From Flavobacteriales bacterium (lineage in GTDB: Bacteria; Bacteroidota; Bacteroidia; Flavobacteriales_D; Parvicellaceae): a stretch of DNA of 64,000 bases. This document shows positions 26,895-35,765 of this stretch, piece by piece. The notes under the pieces are model-generated. The model had not been told where the DNA came from. It did no database searches and saw nothing but the letters and a program-made list of their open reading frames with translations. The stretch is from the NCBI GenBank assembly GCA_025210295.1, contig JAOASC010000001.1, positions 1 through 64,000 on the forward strand, in the 5' to 3' direction. Each line of letters starts with the position of its first letter. The stretch's first letter is position 1. A program made the position numbers and the translations under genes.

Positions 26895-27674
26895 TTAAAC
26901 AAAAACAAAAATACCTAAAACTAAACCAATAATAATTAATACGATATTTTTAATTTTTTCTTTCTGATTATGATATTCTTCGAAAACTAATAATGTGGTA
27001 ACATGGATCAACATTCCTGTAGTGACAGCTAAAAGAATTGACGATAGATCATTAACGATATCTGTATTATCTATACTCAATCCTATTATTCCACCTATTG
27101 GTGACATACTCGCAAAAAGTATAAACAACCAAATTATTGTAGATTTTTTTAACTGAGACTGAATTAAAAACAACATTAAAACAACAGCTACAGGTATTTT
27201 ATGCCCTATAATAGCCCAGAATAACACCGTCGAAAACCCTTCCGTTGCATGTACAACACTATGACTATGTCCATGTCCTGCATGTAAATCAGCAGTATCT
27301 ATAATAAATAATGGAATTCCCTCAATTAAAGAATGTACACATAATCCAAAAAACATAGATACTAATGTTTTATTAATCGAATAGTGTTTCTCTTCTCCAT
27401 GCTGATGAACATGGCCATGCTCTATTCCCTTGGAAAACAATTCTAAAAATATTTGAAATACAAAACCTAATAAAAGATAGGCTCCAATATTGGATACATG
27501 ACTGTGAAATACCTCAGGCAAGATATGTACGCAAATCAAACTTAAAACAAAGGCAACGCCAACAGTTGTTAAATAATGTTTTATTCCTCTAAATAAATCT
27601 TGAAAAATATAGGTAACCACTCCAGTTGCCATAACAACTAAAAACAAAGCCAATATAATACTCCAGTTACTCAT
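26895..27674 (-). CDS. ZIP-family metal ion transporter
   Basis: A 259-residue protein with about eight hydrophobic segments. A histidine-rich loop (HGHVHQHGEEKHYS near residue 86) is followed by VHSLIEGIP, and FWAIIGHKIPVAVVL carries the H.iP motif of ZIP transporters (helices IV and V metal sites). Another His-rich stretch (HAGHGHSHS) lies between them. ZIP proteins bring Zn2+ or other divalent cations into the cytoplasm. It is a single gene with a possible -7 element (27700-27707) close to its start. Confidence 0.88.
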   Translation of the reverse strand: MSNWSIILALFLVVMATGVVTYIFQDLFRGIKHYLTTVGVAFVLSLICVHILPEVFHSHVSNIGAYLLLGFVFQIFLELFSKGIEHGHVHQHGEEKHYSINKTLVSMFFGLCVHSLIEGIPLFIIDTADLHAGHGHSHSVVHATEGFSTVLFWAIIGHKIPVAVVLMLFLIQSQLKKSTIIWLFILFASMSPIGGIIGLSIDNTDIVNDLSSILLAVTTGMLIHVTTLLVFEEYHNQKEKIKNIVLIIIGLVLGIFVFV

Positions 27675-27699
27675 CTATCAATCTTTTATAAAAAGACTG

Positions 27700-27707
27700 C
27701 AAATTTA
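27700..27707 (-). promoter_or_regulatory. Candidate -7 element for the ZIP transporter gene
   Basis: On the minus strand this reads TAAATTTG, an exact TAnnTTTG, 26 bases upstream of the start codon. No TTG partner at the usual distance. Confidence 0.4.
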
Positions 27708-27918
27708 ACTAAAAAAGAGAACTTATGAATGAGAATAAATAGCTTAATATCAAATCTTAGTGGAAAGCCCAATAGAATAAAGTATTTATCTCAAAAAAAG
27801 TTTATAAAATCGTAACTTTTAGACCGAAGAAAACGCCTTGAATTGATCGAAATAGGATTTAACGCTAATTATTAACGTTTTTTTTCAAGATTCTGCACGC
27901 TACATCTAAGGATATGTT

Positions 27919-27926
27919 TATTTTTG
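27919..27926 (+). promoter_or_regulatory. Candidate -7 element for yidC
   Basis: TATTTTTG matches TAnnTTTG and lies 42 bases upstream of the yidC start codon. The rest of the 294-base gap (27675-27968) holds nothing else I can identify. Confidence 0.5.
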
Positions 27927-27968
27927 CAGTCTTGATTTGAAAAATAGTCGAGTATAAATAACATAGAA

Positions 27969-29930
27969 ATGGATAGAAATACAATAACAGGTTTATTACT
28001 AATTGGGGCAATTCTTTTTGGTTTTTCCTATTTTAACCAACAACAACAAGCTGAACAAATAGCTGAACAACAGGAACAAGCTGCAAAAGTTCAAAAAGAC
28101 TCAGTTGTAACAGCTGTAAAACCGGTAACAGAGCCTACTGAATCAACTCCAATAACAAGCCTAAAATCTGACACAGCATTTTTAGCTTCTGTTCCAGAAG
28201 CCATCAAAGCCGATTCTAATTTATTGAAGCAATATATTGATAGTGTAGAAAATTTTAACCGCTCTGTAGCTGAAGCTGCTCAACAGCAAAAATTAGAGGG
28301 GGAATACGGAATCTTTTACCCTGCTGCCAAAGGAGCGCAAGAATACACTACACTAGAAAATGATAAACTGATTGTAACTTTCAACAACAAAGGAGGAAGA
28401 ATAGCGCATGTAAAATTAAAAGAATACCAAAGCTATAAAGACTATATCAAAGATGAAAGCACAATTGAACCGCTATTATTATTTGAAGAAAGAACATCAA
28501 ACCAATCGCTAACATTAACGAATAAAGGTGCGAAAATAGAAACTAAAAATTTGGTTTTCCAAGGGACTGTTGATAAAGGAGATGATACACAAGTACTAAC
28601 ATATATTGCTCCAACAGCAGATGCTAACAAGTATTTACAGTACACTTATACCATTAAAAATGGAAGCTATGATGTTGACTTTCAAATTAACTATGTCAAT
28701 CTTCAAACTGATATCAACCTCGCTGAGACAGAATTAAATTGGCAGATAGCAGGTTTAACAATGGAAAAACTAGCTTCTGATCAAAGAAGAATGTCTTGCG
28801 TAATGTGGCGTTATGATGACGAAAAAAGAGATTATATTCGAGAAATGTCTTCTAGTGAACACGAGTTGGAAGCCAATACCAACTGGGTTGCATTTAAACA
28901 TAAGTTTTTTACAACAGGATTAATTATTGATGCTAAAAACATTACCAAAGGAACCCTAGCGCAAAACCAATTAGAGGGGGAAGATTATACAGTAGATTAT
29001 AAAGCCAATTTGACTTTACCAGCTCAACCAGTTGTTGATTTAAAATTCTTCTTCGGACCTAATGAGTACGATTTATTAAAAAGCTATGACAATGGTATGG
29101 GGAATATTATTGATCATGGATGGGGAGTATTTGGTTTAGTGAACAAATGGTTGATTCGTCCTATTTTTAATATTCTAAATGGTTCTGCTTTAAACTTAGG
29201 TTTAATTATCTTATTGGTCACACTAATTGTAAAAATCTTAATCATGCCATTGACGTATAAAAACTATATGTCTTCGGCTAAAATGAGAGTTTTAAAACCT
29301 GAAATCGAAGAAATCAACGAGCGTATGAAAGATGCTGATGCTATGACACGTCAGCAGGAAGTATCGAAACTGTATTCGCAAACTGGAGTCAATCCAATGG
29401 CAGGATGTTTACCTATGTTAATCCAAATGCCTATTGTTATTGCAGCATTACGTTTCTTCCCTTCTAGTATTGATTTAAGACATGCGAAATTCTTATGGGC
29501 AGAAGATTTAAGTTCTTATGAGTCGGTATTAAACTTAGGATTTGATATTCCATTCTATGGAGCTCATGTCAGTTTATTTGCTCTATTGATGGCAGTTTCT
29601 ACATTCTTATATACGAAAATGAATAGTGGGAACATGGCTACGCCTCAACAACCAGGTATGCCAAACATGAACTTTATCATGTACTTAATGCCGTTTATGA
29701 TGTTGTTCTTCTTTAACTCTTACTCTTCTGGTTTAAGTTTCTACTATTTATGTGGTAACGTGATGAATATTGGAATCATGTGGGGAATCAAAAAATTCTT
29801 AATTGATGAAGATAAAATTAAAGCCAAATTAGCTGAGAATAAAAAGAAGCCTAAGAAGAAGTCTAAATTCCAACAACGAATGGATGACTTAGTTAAACAG
29901 CAACAAGAACAAGCTGCTAAGAGAAAGTAA
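27969..29930 (+). CDS. yidC: Membrane protein insertase YidC
   Basis: A 653-residue protein. It has an N-terminal membrane segment (ITGLLLIGAILFGFSYF), a Gln-rich linker, a long periplasmic beta domain (about residues 115-395) and the conserved C-terminal membrane core. The core has GLIILLVTLIVKILIMPLTYK (about 415), the coiled cytoplasmic loop with VNPMAGCLPMLIQMPI (about 475-490) and further helices. The tail is basic (Lys/Gln-rich), typical of YidC contacting ribosomes. It inserts proteins into the inner membrane, alone or with SecYEG. Length and layout are normal for Bacteroidetes. thiE starts ten bases downstream. Confidence 0.96.
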   Translation: MDRNTITGLLLIGAILFGFSYFNQQQQAEQIAEQQEQAAKVQKDSVVTAVKPVTEPTESTPITSLKSDTAFLASVPEAIKADSNLLKQYIDSVENFNRSVAEAAQQQKLEGEYGIFYPAAKGAQEYTTLENDKLIVTFNNKGGRIAHVKLKEYQSYKDYIKDESTIEPLLLFEERTSNQSLTLTNKGAKIETKNLVFQGTVDKGDDTQVLTYIAPTADANKYLQYTYTIKNGSYDVDFQINYVNLQTDINLAETELNWQIAGLTMEKLASDQRRMSCVMWRYDDEKRDYIREMSSSEHELEANTNWVAFKHKFFTTGLIIDAKNITKGTLAQNQLEGEDYTVDYKANLTLPAQPVVDLKFFFGPNEYDLLKSYDNGMGNIIDHGWGVFGLVNKWLIRPIFNILNGSALNLGLIILLVTLIVKILIMPLTYKNYMSSAKMRVLKPEIEEINERMKDADAMTRQQEVSKLYSQTGVNPMAGCLPMLIQMPIVIAALRFFPSSIDLRHAKFLWAEDLSSYESVLNLGFDIPFYGAHVSLFALLMAVSTFLYTKMNSGNMATPQQPGMPNMNFIMYLMPFMMLFFFNSYSSGLSFYYLCGNVMNIGIMWGIKKFLIDEDKIKAKLAENKKKPKKKSKFQQRMDDLVKQQQEQAAKRK

Positions 29931-29940
29931 AACCTTCTCT

Positions 29941-30564
29941 ATGAACCTATCAAAGCTTCACTTTATTACACAACCTCTACCCCACCTTTCCAATGCTGAA
30001 TTAGTAGAAGAAGTTTGTAAAGCAGGTGTTCGGTTGGTGCAGCTAAGAATCAAAGATGCTTCTGAAGAGACTATTTATGAAGAAGCTAAAGCGGTTCAGG
30101 CAGTTTGTAAAAAATTCAAGGCTACTTTTATTCTTAACGACTATGTTTCCATAGCTCAGGCATTAAAAGTGGATGGTGTTCACTTAGGTAAAAATGACCT
30201 CTCTCCTATCAAAGCAAGAGAATTATTAGGCAAACACACCATCATAGGTGGTACAGCCAACTCCATTCAAGATATGCAGCGGTTAATTGATGCCTCAGTA
30301 GATTATATTGGCTTGGGCCCCTATAAACATACCGAAACCAAGAAAAACTTAAGTCCTTTATTGGGGATAGAAGGCTATAAAAATAGCATTAAACATTTTG
30401 AAAATAAAGCCCTTCCTCCTGTATATGCTATTGGAGGAATTGAAACCAAAGATATTTCTGTACTCCTGCAAACTGGTGTTTATGGTATTGCCCTTTCTGG
30501 TTTGATTGCTAAATCCAAGGCTATTCCTACCACTGTTTCAGAAGTACTTTCTCAACTATCTTAA
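29941..30564 (+). CDS. thiE: Thiamine phosphate synthase-like protein (ThiE/TenI)
   Basis: A 207-residue TIM barrel with ThiE motifs: VRLVQLRIKDAS (about 30), FILNDYVSIA (about 64), VDGVHLGKNDLS (about 76), YIGLGPYKHTETKK (about 120) and VYAIGGI (about 160). ThiE joins the thiazole and pyrimidine phosphates to make thiamine phosphate. No other thi genes or TPP riboswitch lie nearby; it follows yidC by ten bases. A TenI-like role cannot be fully excluded, but the phosphate- and pyrimidine-binding motifs favour ThiE. Confidence 0.85.
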   Translation: MNLSKLHFITQPLPHLSNAELVEEVCKAGVRLVQLRIKDASEETIYEEAKAVQAVCKKFKATFILNDYVSIAQALKVDGVHLGKNDLSPIKARELLGKHTIIGGTANSIQDMQRLIDASVDYIGLGPYKHTETKKNLSPLLGIEGYKNSIKHFENKALPPVYAIGGIETKDISVLLQTGVYGIALSGLIAKSKAIPTTVSEVLSQLS

Positions 30565-30602
30565 TGATTTGTTAAATGTCGGCTACCGTTTTTATTTAGT
30601 TC

Positions 30603-30610
30603 TACATTTG
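30603..30610 (+). promoter_or_regulatory. Candidate -7 element for the OmpA-family gene
   Basis: TACATTTG matches TAnnTTTG and lies 20 bases upstream of the start codon. No TTG partner at the usual distance is visible. Confidence 0.45.
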
Positions 30611-30630
30611 GACTCAAATAATAAACAACG

Positions 30631-32088
30631 ATGAAAAGATTTAACTTACTAATAGCAGCTTTGATAGGGGCAACGAGCTTTGTTTCTGCTCAAACTGCTC
30701 AACACAACTACAATGTTGGAATTCAACTAGGTTCTATCCATTATGATGGAGACTTAGGAGGTGAATTTTATAAATTCGATGACATTCATGGAGCAATTGG
30801 AATTACTGCTTCAAAATACATTTCTCCTTTGGTTGATATCGGCGGTAGTTTTAAACACGGTATGATTGACCGTTCTACTTTTGAGACTTCAATTTACGAC
30901 TTTAATTTCTTCTTAAAGTTTAAAGCGAACAATGGTAAATTATTAAAAGAAGATGCTAAAATTGCCCCTTACATCTTTGCTGGTCTGGGAGATGCCATTT
31001 CAAAAACCAAAGACCTAACAACCAATACTACTGCTAAAGCTGTAGTTGATTTTAATTTCCCTTTAGGAATTGGATTTAATATTCCTTTGAATGAAAGATG
31101 GAATGCGAATATTGAGTCACATTATAACTATTCATTTAGTGATGCATACGACAACAATACTTCCATGGAGTTTGGTGATCAATTCTTATACAACACTGTA
31201 GGTTTATCTTACAATTTTGCATTTGGAAAAGATACTGATGGAGACGGTATTACTGATAAAAAAGACGCTTGTCCTACTGTTGCAGGTTTAGCCAAGTTCA
31301 ACGGGTGTCCTGATTCAGACAACGATGGAATAGTTGATGCTGATGATGCTTGTCCTAAAACAGCTGGATTAGCCCAATTTAACGGATGCCCAGACACAGA
31401 TGGAGACGGTGTTAAAGATGCAGAAGATAAATGCCCTAACATAAAAGGATTGGCAACTTTAAATGGATGTCCAGATGCTGATGGAGATGGAATTACAGAT
31501 GCTGAAGATGCTTGTCCTAAAGTTGCTGGTGAACTTAAATTTAACGGTTGTTTAGATACCGATTTTGATGGAATTGGAGATCACCAAGATAAATGCCCAG
31601 ATGTAAAAGGTGTTGCCGAAATGAATGGTTGTCCATTACCTGATTCAGATAAAGATGGAATTGCAGATAAATATGATAAATGTCCAAAAATCGCTGGAAT
31701 AAAAGCAAACAACGGTTGCCCAGAAATTAAAGAGGAAGCTAAAGCAACAATGCAACGTGCTAAAGAAGGTTTATTCTTTAATTCAGGTTCAGCAAAAATC
31801 AAAACAACTTCATACAGAGTATTAAATGATGTGTATACCATCTTAAATGAAAACCCTACTTATAAACTGGATATTGAAGGTCATACAGACAGCTCAGGTG
31901 ATGCTGCTAAAAACCTACAATTATCTAAAGACAGAGCACATGCCGCTGAACAGTACTTGATCAAAAAAGGAATTGCTGCAGAACGTTTACGTGCTGAGGG
32001 GTATGGAATTACCAAACCAATTGCTGATAACAATACACCAGAAGGGAAAGCGAAAAACAGAAGAGTAGAATTTACCATTCATTTTTAA
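30631..32088 (+). CDS. OmpA-family outer-membrane protein with thrombospondin type-3 repeats
   Basis: A 485-residue protein with a signal peptide (cleavage near VSAQ). Residues about 25-200 form an eight-strand-like beta barrel. Residues about 205-365 hold about six calcium-binding thrombospondin type-3 repeats (DTDGDGITD..DACP and variants). Residues about 370-485 are an OmpA C-terminal domain with LDIEGHTDSSG, LSKDRAHAAEQYL and NRRVEFTI, which binds peptidoglycan. Such proteins link the outer membrane to the cell wall and are very abundant in Flavobacteria. A terminator follows directly. Confidence 0.93.
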   Translation: MKRFNLLIAALIGATSFVSAQTAQHNYNVGIQLGSIHYDGDLGGEFYKFDDIHGAIGITASKYISPLVDIGGSFKHGMIDRSTFETSIYDFNFFLKFKANNGKLLKEDAKIAPYIFAGLGDAISKTKDLTTNTTAKAVVDFNFPLGIGFNIPLNERWNANIESHYNYSFSDAYDNNTSMEFGDQFLYNTVGLSYNFAFGKDTDGDGITDKKDACPTVAGLAKFNGCPDSDNDGIVDADDACPKTAGLAQFNGCPDTDGDGVKDAEDKCPNIKGLATLNGCPDADGDGITDAEDACPKVAGELKFNGCLDTDFDGIGDHQDKCPDVKGVAEMNGCPLPDSDKDGIADKYDKCPKIAGIKANNGCPEIKEEAKATMQRAKEGLFFNSGSAKIKTTSYRVLNDVYTILNENPTYKLDIEGHTDSSGDAAKNLQLSKDRAHAAEQYLIKKGIAAERLRAEGYGITKPIADNNTPEGKAKNRRVEFTIHF

Positions 32089-32112
32089 GCCCTTTATTAT
32101 TTTTAGTTTATC

Positions 32113-32146
32113 AAAAGTCCTGCTTTTTTAAGTAGGACTTTTTTTT
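32113..32146. terminator. Terminator after the OmpA gene
   Basis: A hairpin (arms about 32113-32125 and 32129-32141, loop TTT, one wobble pair) is followed by T. It can also serve the convergent AlbA_2 gene, which ends at 32162. Confidence 0.85.
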
Positions 32147-32161
32147 ATGTTTAGCCTATCA

Positions 32162-33571
32162 TTATAAAAGAATCCAAACTCCTGATTTGGTTGACCCCTC
32201 TCTTTTAATAACCCCTAATTTCTTTAATTTATCAATATTGTATTCCACTCCTCTTCGTGTTAAACCAGTGGCTTCCTCCATCTCTTTTGCTGTAACTTGT
32301 GGATTACTGGTTATCAATCTCAAAATAATTTCTTCCACAGTTTCTTCCACAGTTTCTTCCACAGTTTCTTCCACAGTTTCTTCCACAGTGCTAATCTTTA
32401 ATGGTATGATTGTTTTAAAAACATCATTTTCTATAAATTTTGGCTGAGCACCAATGGTATAAAGTGGTGTAAAACGAAAAACTTTACGCACACCTGACCC
32501 CAACTCATCGACCCAACCAATTTCCTTGAAAAAACGAGCGATCATAGGATTTTTAGGATAAGGAGTAAAATTGGAGGGGTCAATATTTCCATATCCCCGT
32601 GGTTTGTTCCAATTCTCAGTTGTTACGTTATTTTCTTCTATAATAATTTTTGCAGGAAAACCACTTGCATACTCTCTGTGAATCAACATATTTCCTACTA
32701 CTTCTCTAAAAATGTGATCTCTGAGACTAATCCTTTGGCTACCTTCTTGATGGAATTTATTCGGTAAATGTTTAGCTACAAAATCCATTAATGCCTCATA
32801 ACTTTCCAATAAATTCAATCGAATATCATTACGATCATCATAACGGTCTTTATTTTCAACTCGAACAATGGCATCGGTCTTATGATGAGATAAAGCACTT
32901 AAAACCACATGATCTTTTCCTAATAATAAAATTGCTGCAAGTGTATACCCCTCCTTACCAGTTTGTATGTCATGTTTATATAACCCTGCCGATTTTAATA
33001 AATTTTCATTACTTAATTCAATCCAGGGATGATTGGGTTTTTGATTTCGAACTAAAGCTCTTACCTTATCAAAAAGCGATGGTTTAAAATCATCTATTGT
33101 AGCAAATGGAAAAACTTGATTTTCAGTATAACTGTTTTGTTTTCTTAAATAGAGTTGTGAAACAAGTGTTGCATTATTGGTGATGTTAAAGTCTCCATCT
33201 TCATTTCTATCAAATATTTTTCCAGCTGTACTATGTACGTGTGAACTTTCTGGCACATAAATAACAATCAACTTTTTCCCTTTGATATTGACGACTTCTG
33301 GCGTTAGATAATAAGGAGGGGTTAATTTTTGAGGATTATTAGAATTAACAACGACTGTATCTAATATTCCTTGCAGCGCATCTTTATGAACTCCTGTAAT
33401 TTCTTTCCTATCATTTACCCCCAATACTAAATAACCACCTTTCCTATTCAGAAAAGCACAAATAGATTCAAAAGCATCTTTATTGAGCTTTTGTTGAGCA
33501 GTTTTAAATTCGACAGTAATTCCTTCTCCTTTTCTAAGAATTTTTTTGAGTAATGCTTGGGGGGTCATCAA
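32162..33571 (-). CDS. AlbA_2/Schlafen-type divergent AAA protein with winged helix
   Basis: A 469-residue protein. An N-terminal AlbA_2 (divergent AAA-4) domain has VEFKTAQQKLNKDAFESICA and GGYLVLGVNDR. The middle has an ATPase-like domain with HREYASGFPAKIIIEENN and GWVDELGSGVRKVFRF, typical of the helicase-like/RecG-related family. A linker of five TVEE repeats leads to a winged-helix domain (PQVTAKEMEEATGLTRRGVEYNIDKL). Such proteins are mostly putative DNA-binding transcription regulators; some relatives occur in mobile or defence settings. The linker is encoded by a 12-base tandem repeat at 32330-32389. Confidence 0.8.
   Translation of the reverse strand: MMTPQALLKKILRKGEGITVEFKTAQQKLNKDAFESICAFLNRKGGYLVLGVNDRKEITGVHKDALQGILDTVVVNSNNPQKLTPPYYLTPEVVNIKGKKLIVIYVPESSHVHSTAGKIFDRNEDGDFNITNNATLVSQLYLRKQNSYTENQVFPFATIDDFKPSLFDKVRALVRNQKPNHPWIELSNENLLKSAGLYKHDIQTGKEGYTLAAILLLGKDHVVLSALSHHKTDAIVRVENKDRYDDRNDIRLNLLESYEALMDFVAKHLPNKFHQEGSQRISLRDHIFREVVGNMLIHREYASGFPAKIIIEENNVTTENWNKPRGYGNIDPSNFTPYPKNPMIARFFKEIGWVDELGSGVRKVFRFTPLYTIGAQPKFIENDVFKTIIPLKISTVEETVEETVEETVEETVEEIILRLITSNPQVTAKEMEEATGLTRRGVEYNIDKLKKLGVIKREGSTKSGVWILL
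32330..32389. repeat. Five tandem 12-base repeats inside the AlbA_2 gene
   Basis: Five perfect copies of TTCTTCCACAGT lie end to end. On the coding (minus) strand each gives four residues of a TVEE linker. The unit is a multiple of three, so gain or loss of copies changes linker length without breaking the frame. Confidence 0.9.
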
Positions 33572-33684
33572 AGCAAAGTAAAAAACTTTAAGTATAAATC
33601 AAAACAAATGAAGCTAGTTATTAGCTAATACTTTAGTCTTCAATACTTTCACTCAGTAGCATAAGAATGCTATTTTTTTCACCT

Positions 33685-33720
33685 TTGAAAAATAAGGAAT
33701 CTAAATAAATCGTAATTTTG
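33685..33720 (+). promoter_or_regulatory. Promoter of the thioesterase cluster
   Basis: TTG (33685-33687) and TAATTTTG (33713-33720) are separated by 25 bases, slightly longer than usual. The position shows that translation cannot begin at the GTG at 33720; the ATG at 33747 fits. Confidence 0.5.
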
Positions 33721-33746
33721 TGAATAGACAATCAACACAAACAATC

Positions 33747-34187
33747 ATGGAAAGTTTTGAAAAAGAAATTGAAGTAAGGTGGGCCGATGTAGATCAAAAC
33801 CGCCATGTCCGTCACTCTGCTTATTACGACTATGGTGCGCATATCCGAATCCGTTATTTTAATACTTTAGGTTATGATGCGAAGCGTTTTGAGGATTTAA
33901 ATCTCGGTCCAATTATCTTTAGAGAGGAATGTTCTTTTATTCGTGAATTAAGTCCTGATGATACCATAACAATTAACTTATTGAGTGGTCCAAGCAAAGC
34001 AGACGGTTCAAAATGGTGTCTATACCACGAGATCTTTAATTCTAAAGGTGAAAAAAGTGCCCATATTAAATTAGAAGGTGCTTGGATTGATTTATCAAAA
34101 AGGAAACTAACCACTCCTCCATTAGAACTAGCTCAAGCCATGCAAAATCTTCCTAAAGGAGCTGATTTTGTTTATGGGAAAAAATAA
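33747..34187 (+). CDS. Acyl-CoA thioesterase (4HBT/hotdog family)
   Basis: A 146-residue hotdog-fold protein. EIEVRWADVDQNRHVRHSAYYDY matches the 4-hydroxybenzoyl-CoA thioesterase/YbgC pattern (the motif V.w.D.D...H.rn..Y). It cleaves thioesters such as acyl-CoA; the acyl chain cannot be predicted. An earlier GTG in frame at 33720 falls inside the promoter -7 element, so the ATG at 33747 is used. The next gene follows after eight bases. Confidence 0.85.
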   Translation: MESFEKEIEVRWADVDQNRHVRHSAYYDYGAHIRIRYFNTLGYDAKRFEDLNLGPIIFREECSFIRELSPDDTITINLLSGPSKADGSKWCLYHEIFNSKGEKSAHIKLEGAWIDLSKRKLTTPPLELAQAMQNLPKGADFVYGKK

Positions 34188-34195
34188 GTCTCCCT

Positions 34196-34699
34196 TTGAA
34201 ATTTCACACCAAAATAACCGCACAATTTGAATGTTCACTTGAACGTGCATTTAAGACGCCCATGTTATGCGATGTCGCCAAAGTACATACAGGTTATCTG
34301 ATTATGCCTAAAGTTACCCATACAACTGATGATGCCAATTGGGGACAAATAGGTTCGAGTAAAAAAGTTTATGTTGCACCCTCTCTTTCTCAAAAAGGCG
34401 GTTTTGCTTCAATGGACAGTGTACTGGAACGGATAGAAAATGAGTATTGGAAAATTAAAGTCGATCATTTCCAGTCTTGGATGCTTGGGTTTACAGCTTT
34501 TGTAGGCGAATGGAGAACAACAGCAATCACTGACGAAAAGGTGCTCGTGGAATATTCATATACCTTATATGCTAAAAATCCTTTCTTATATCCACTTAAC
34601 TGGCTGTTTACCCATACATTTTGGAGGGTATATATGAGGAGAGTGTTAGAGAATATCAGAACAATGGCTTATACAGATGAACCTTATTTGTTTAAATAA
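34196..34699 (+). CDS. SRPBCC-like (START/polyketide cyclase fold) protein
   Basis: A 167-residue protein that starts with TTG eight bases after the thioesterase. FHTKITAQFECSLERAFKTPM opens the typical SRPBCC beta strand and helix, and the end has a long C-terminal helix (WRVYMRRVLENIRTMAY). SRPBCC folds bind lipids or hydrophobic ligands in a cavity. A functional link with the thioesterase is suggested only by their operon arrangement. Confidence 0.7.
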   Translation: MKFHTKITAQFECSLERAFKTPMLCDVAKVHTGYLIMPKVTHTTDDANWGQIGSSKKVYVAPSLSQKGGFASMDSVLERIENEYWKIKVDHFQSWMLGFTAFVGEWRTTAITDEKVLVEYSYTLYAKNPFLYPLNWLFTHTFWRVYMRRVLENIRTMAYTDEPYLFK

Positions 34700-34711
34700 C
34701 TTCATAAAACA

Positions 34712-35353
34712 ATGAATCTAAAACACCTCTTTCTTTTATGTACTTGCTTTTTCGTTCTATCTTGCTCAGAAAACGAAATTCAAACTTTAAAAAGCCCCGA
34801 AAATTATATGATGGAATTTGACCTGACTAAAACTTCAATGAACACGCCTTATCCCCAATTACTAAAAACAGTTTCGATTAATGCCATTAAATTGGGAGAT
34901 TTTGATTACCCAGAATCAGCAATAACACAACAATGGCTAGGTACTGAACCTGCAACTCCACAACAAATTAAAGCCACAGAAAAAAGGTTAGGTATCCAAC
35001 TCCCTAAAGCTTACATTGACTTTATAACTACGACCAACGGTTTTCAAGCTACATCTAGCGTCTACCCTACTTTTCACCCTATCGAACAAATTGACTATAT
35101 GTACAATATCGATCCATTTCAAGTTGATCTTTGGCTTCAAGAGGGAACTGAAGATATTGGTAAAAAATTACAACGTAGTCTTCTTGTTGCTGGAATTGGC
35201 GAAGAACAATATTTCTTATTAATTCCACCACTTGCTGAGGAACCATGGGAATATTGGTCTTTTGCAGCTTGGTATCCTGGTGAAGTTCCACACAGTAGTT
35301 TTAAAGCTTTTTGGCTGGAGGTTAATCATTTTATTATTACTAGTAATAACTAA
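34712..35353 (+). CDS. SMI1/KNR4 (SUKH) family lipoprotein
   Basis: A 213-residue lipoprotein (lipobox VLSC, Cys18). From about residue 90 it has a SUKH domain: QIKATEKRLGIQLPKAYIDFI followed by NGF, then aromatic-rich strands (PWEYWSFAAWY). In other bacteria SUKH proteins are often immunity proteins against polymorphic toxins, but many have other roles. The lipid anchor means it acts outside the inner membrane. It is the third gene after thioesterase and SRPBCC, with a 12-base gap. Confidence 0.8.
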   Translation: MNLKHLFLLCTCFFVLSCSENEIQTLKSPENYMMEFDLTKTSMNTPYPQLLKTVSINAIKLGDFDYPESAITQQWLGTEPATPQQIKATEKRLGIQLPKAYIDFITTTNGFQATSSVYPTFHPIEQIDYMYNIDPFQVDLWLQEGTEDIGKKLQRSLLVAGIGEEQYFLLIPPLAEEPWEYWSFAAWYPGEVPHSSFKAFWLEVNHFIITSNN

Positions 35354-35401
35354 ATTCTAATCCTATACTACCCTAAAATTTTGTTATTTTTTCTAATAAA
35401 A

Positions 35402-35432
35402 TTGGTCACTTCAAAATCCAATCGTATATTTG
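35402..35432 (+). promoter_or_regulatory. arsR promoter
   Basis: TTG at 35402-35404 and TATATTTG at 35425-35432 are spaced by 20 bases, the ideal flavobacterial distance. The start codon of arsR is nine bases downstream of the -7 element, so the leader is very short. The candidate operator overlaps this element. Confidence 0.75.
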
Positions 35433-35437
35433 CGATA
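35420..35437 (+). promoter_or_regulatory. Candidate ArsR operator 1
   Basis: AATCGT-ATATTT-GCGATA is an 18-base imperfect inverted repeat that covers the -7 element of the arsR promoter. A bound repressor would exclude polymerase. A second copy (35766-35783) with the same half-site supports a real site. Confidence 0.65.
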
Positions 35438-35441
35438 AGAA

Positions 35442-35747
35442 ATGAAAAGAAGTTTAGAACATATCGAATATGATGCCGATACAGATGCTATAGCTAAATA
35501 TGCTAAAGCACTGGCTCATCCTACTCGTATTGCAATCTTAAAACATCTTGAAAATCAAACATGTTGCTTTACTGGCGATTTGGTTGATGTTTTTCCATTA
35601 GCTCAATCTACCGTTTCACAACACCTCAAAGAATTAAAAAACGCTGGTCTAATTCAAGGAGAATTAAATCCACCAAAAATTAAATACTGTATCAACCAAG
35701 AAAACTGGAAAACTGCAAAAACGTTGTTTGAGCAATTTTTTAAATAA
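35442..35747 (+). CDS. arsR: ArsR-family transcriptional repressor
   Basis: A 101-residue winged-helix protein: YAKALAHPTRIAILKHLEN, then a pair of cysteines and FPLAQSTVSQHLKELKNAGL, the recognition helix. NQTCCFTGDL places two Cys next to each other in the position of the ArsR metal-binding loop. It likely senses a thiophilic metalloid such as arsenite, releases DNA and so induces the downstream operon. Two operator-like palindromes flank the gene. Confidence 0.88.
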   Translation: MKRSLEHIEYDADTDAIAKYAKALAHPTRIAILKHLENQTCCFTGDLVDVFPLAQSTVSQHLKELKNAGLIQGELNPPKIKYCINQENWKTAKTLFEQFFK

Positions 35748-35765
35748 TATTTTTTTACATAAATC

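Noticed and set aside
32330-32389. Possible CRISPR array
   Set aside because: Units are 12 bases and directly adjacent with no spacers, so it is an in-frame coding tandem repeat.
32187-32447. Plus-strand frame with a TVSS repeat opposite the AlbA_2 gene
   Set aside because: It is the reverse reading of the 12-base tandem repeat and has no other support.
33720-33746. GTG start for the thioesterase
   Set aside because: The G of this GTG is the last base of the TAATTTTG promoter element, so it cannot be in the transcript as a start.
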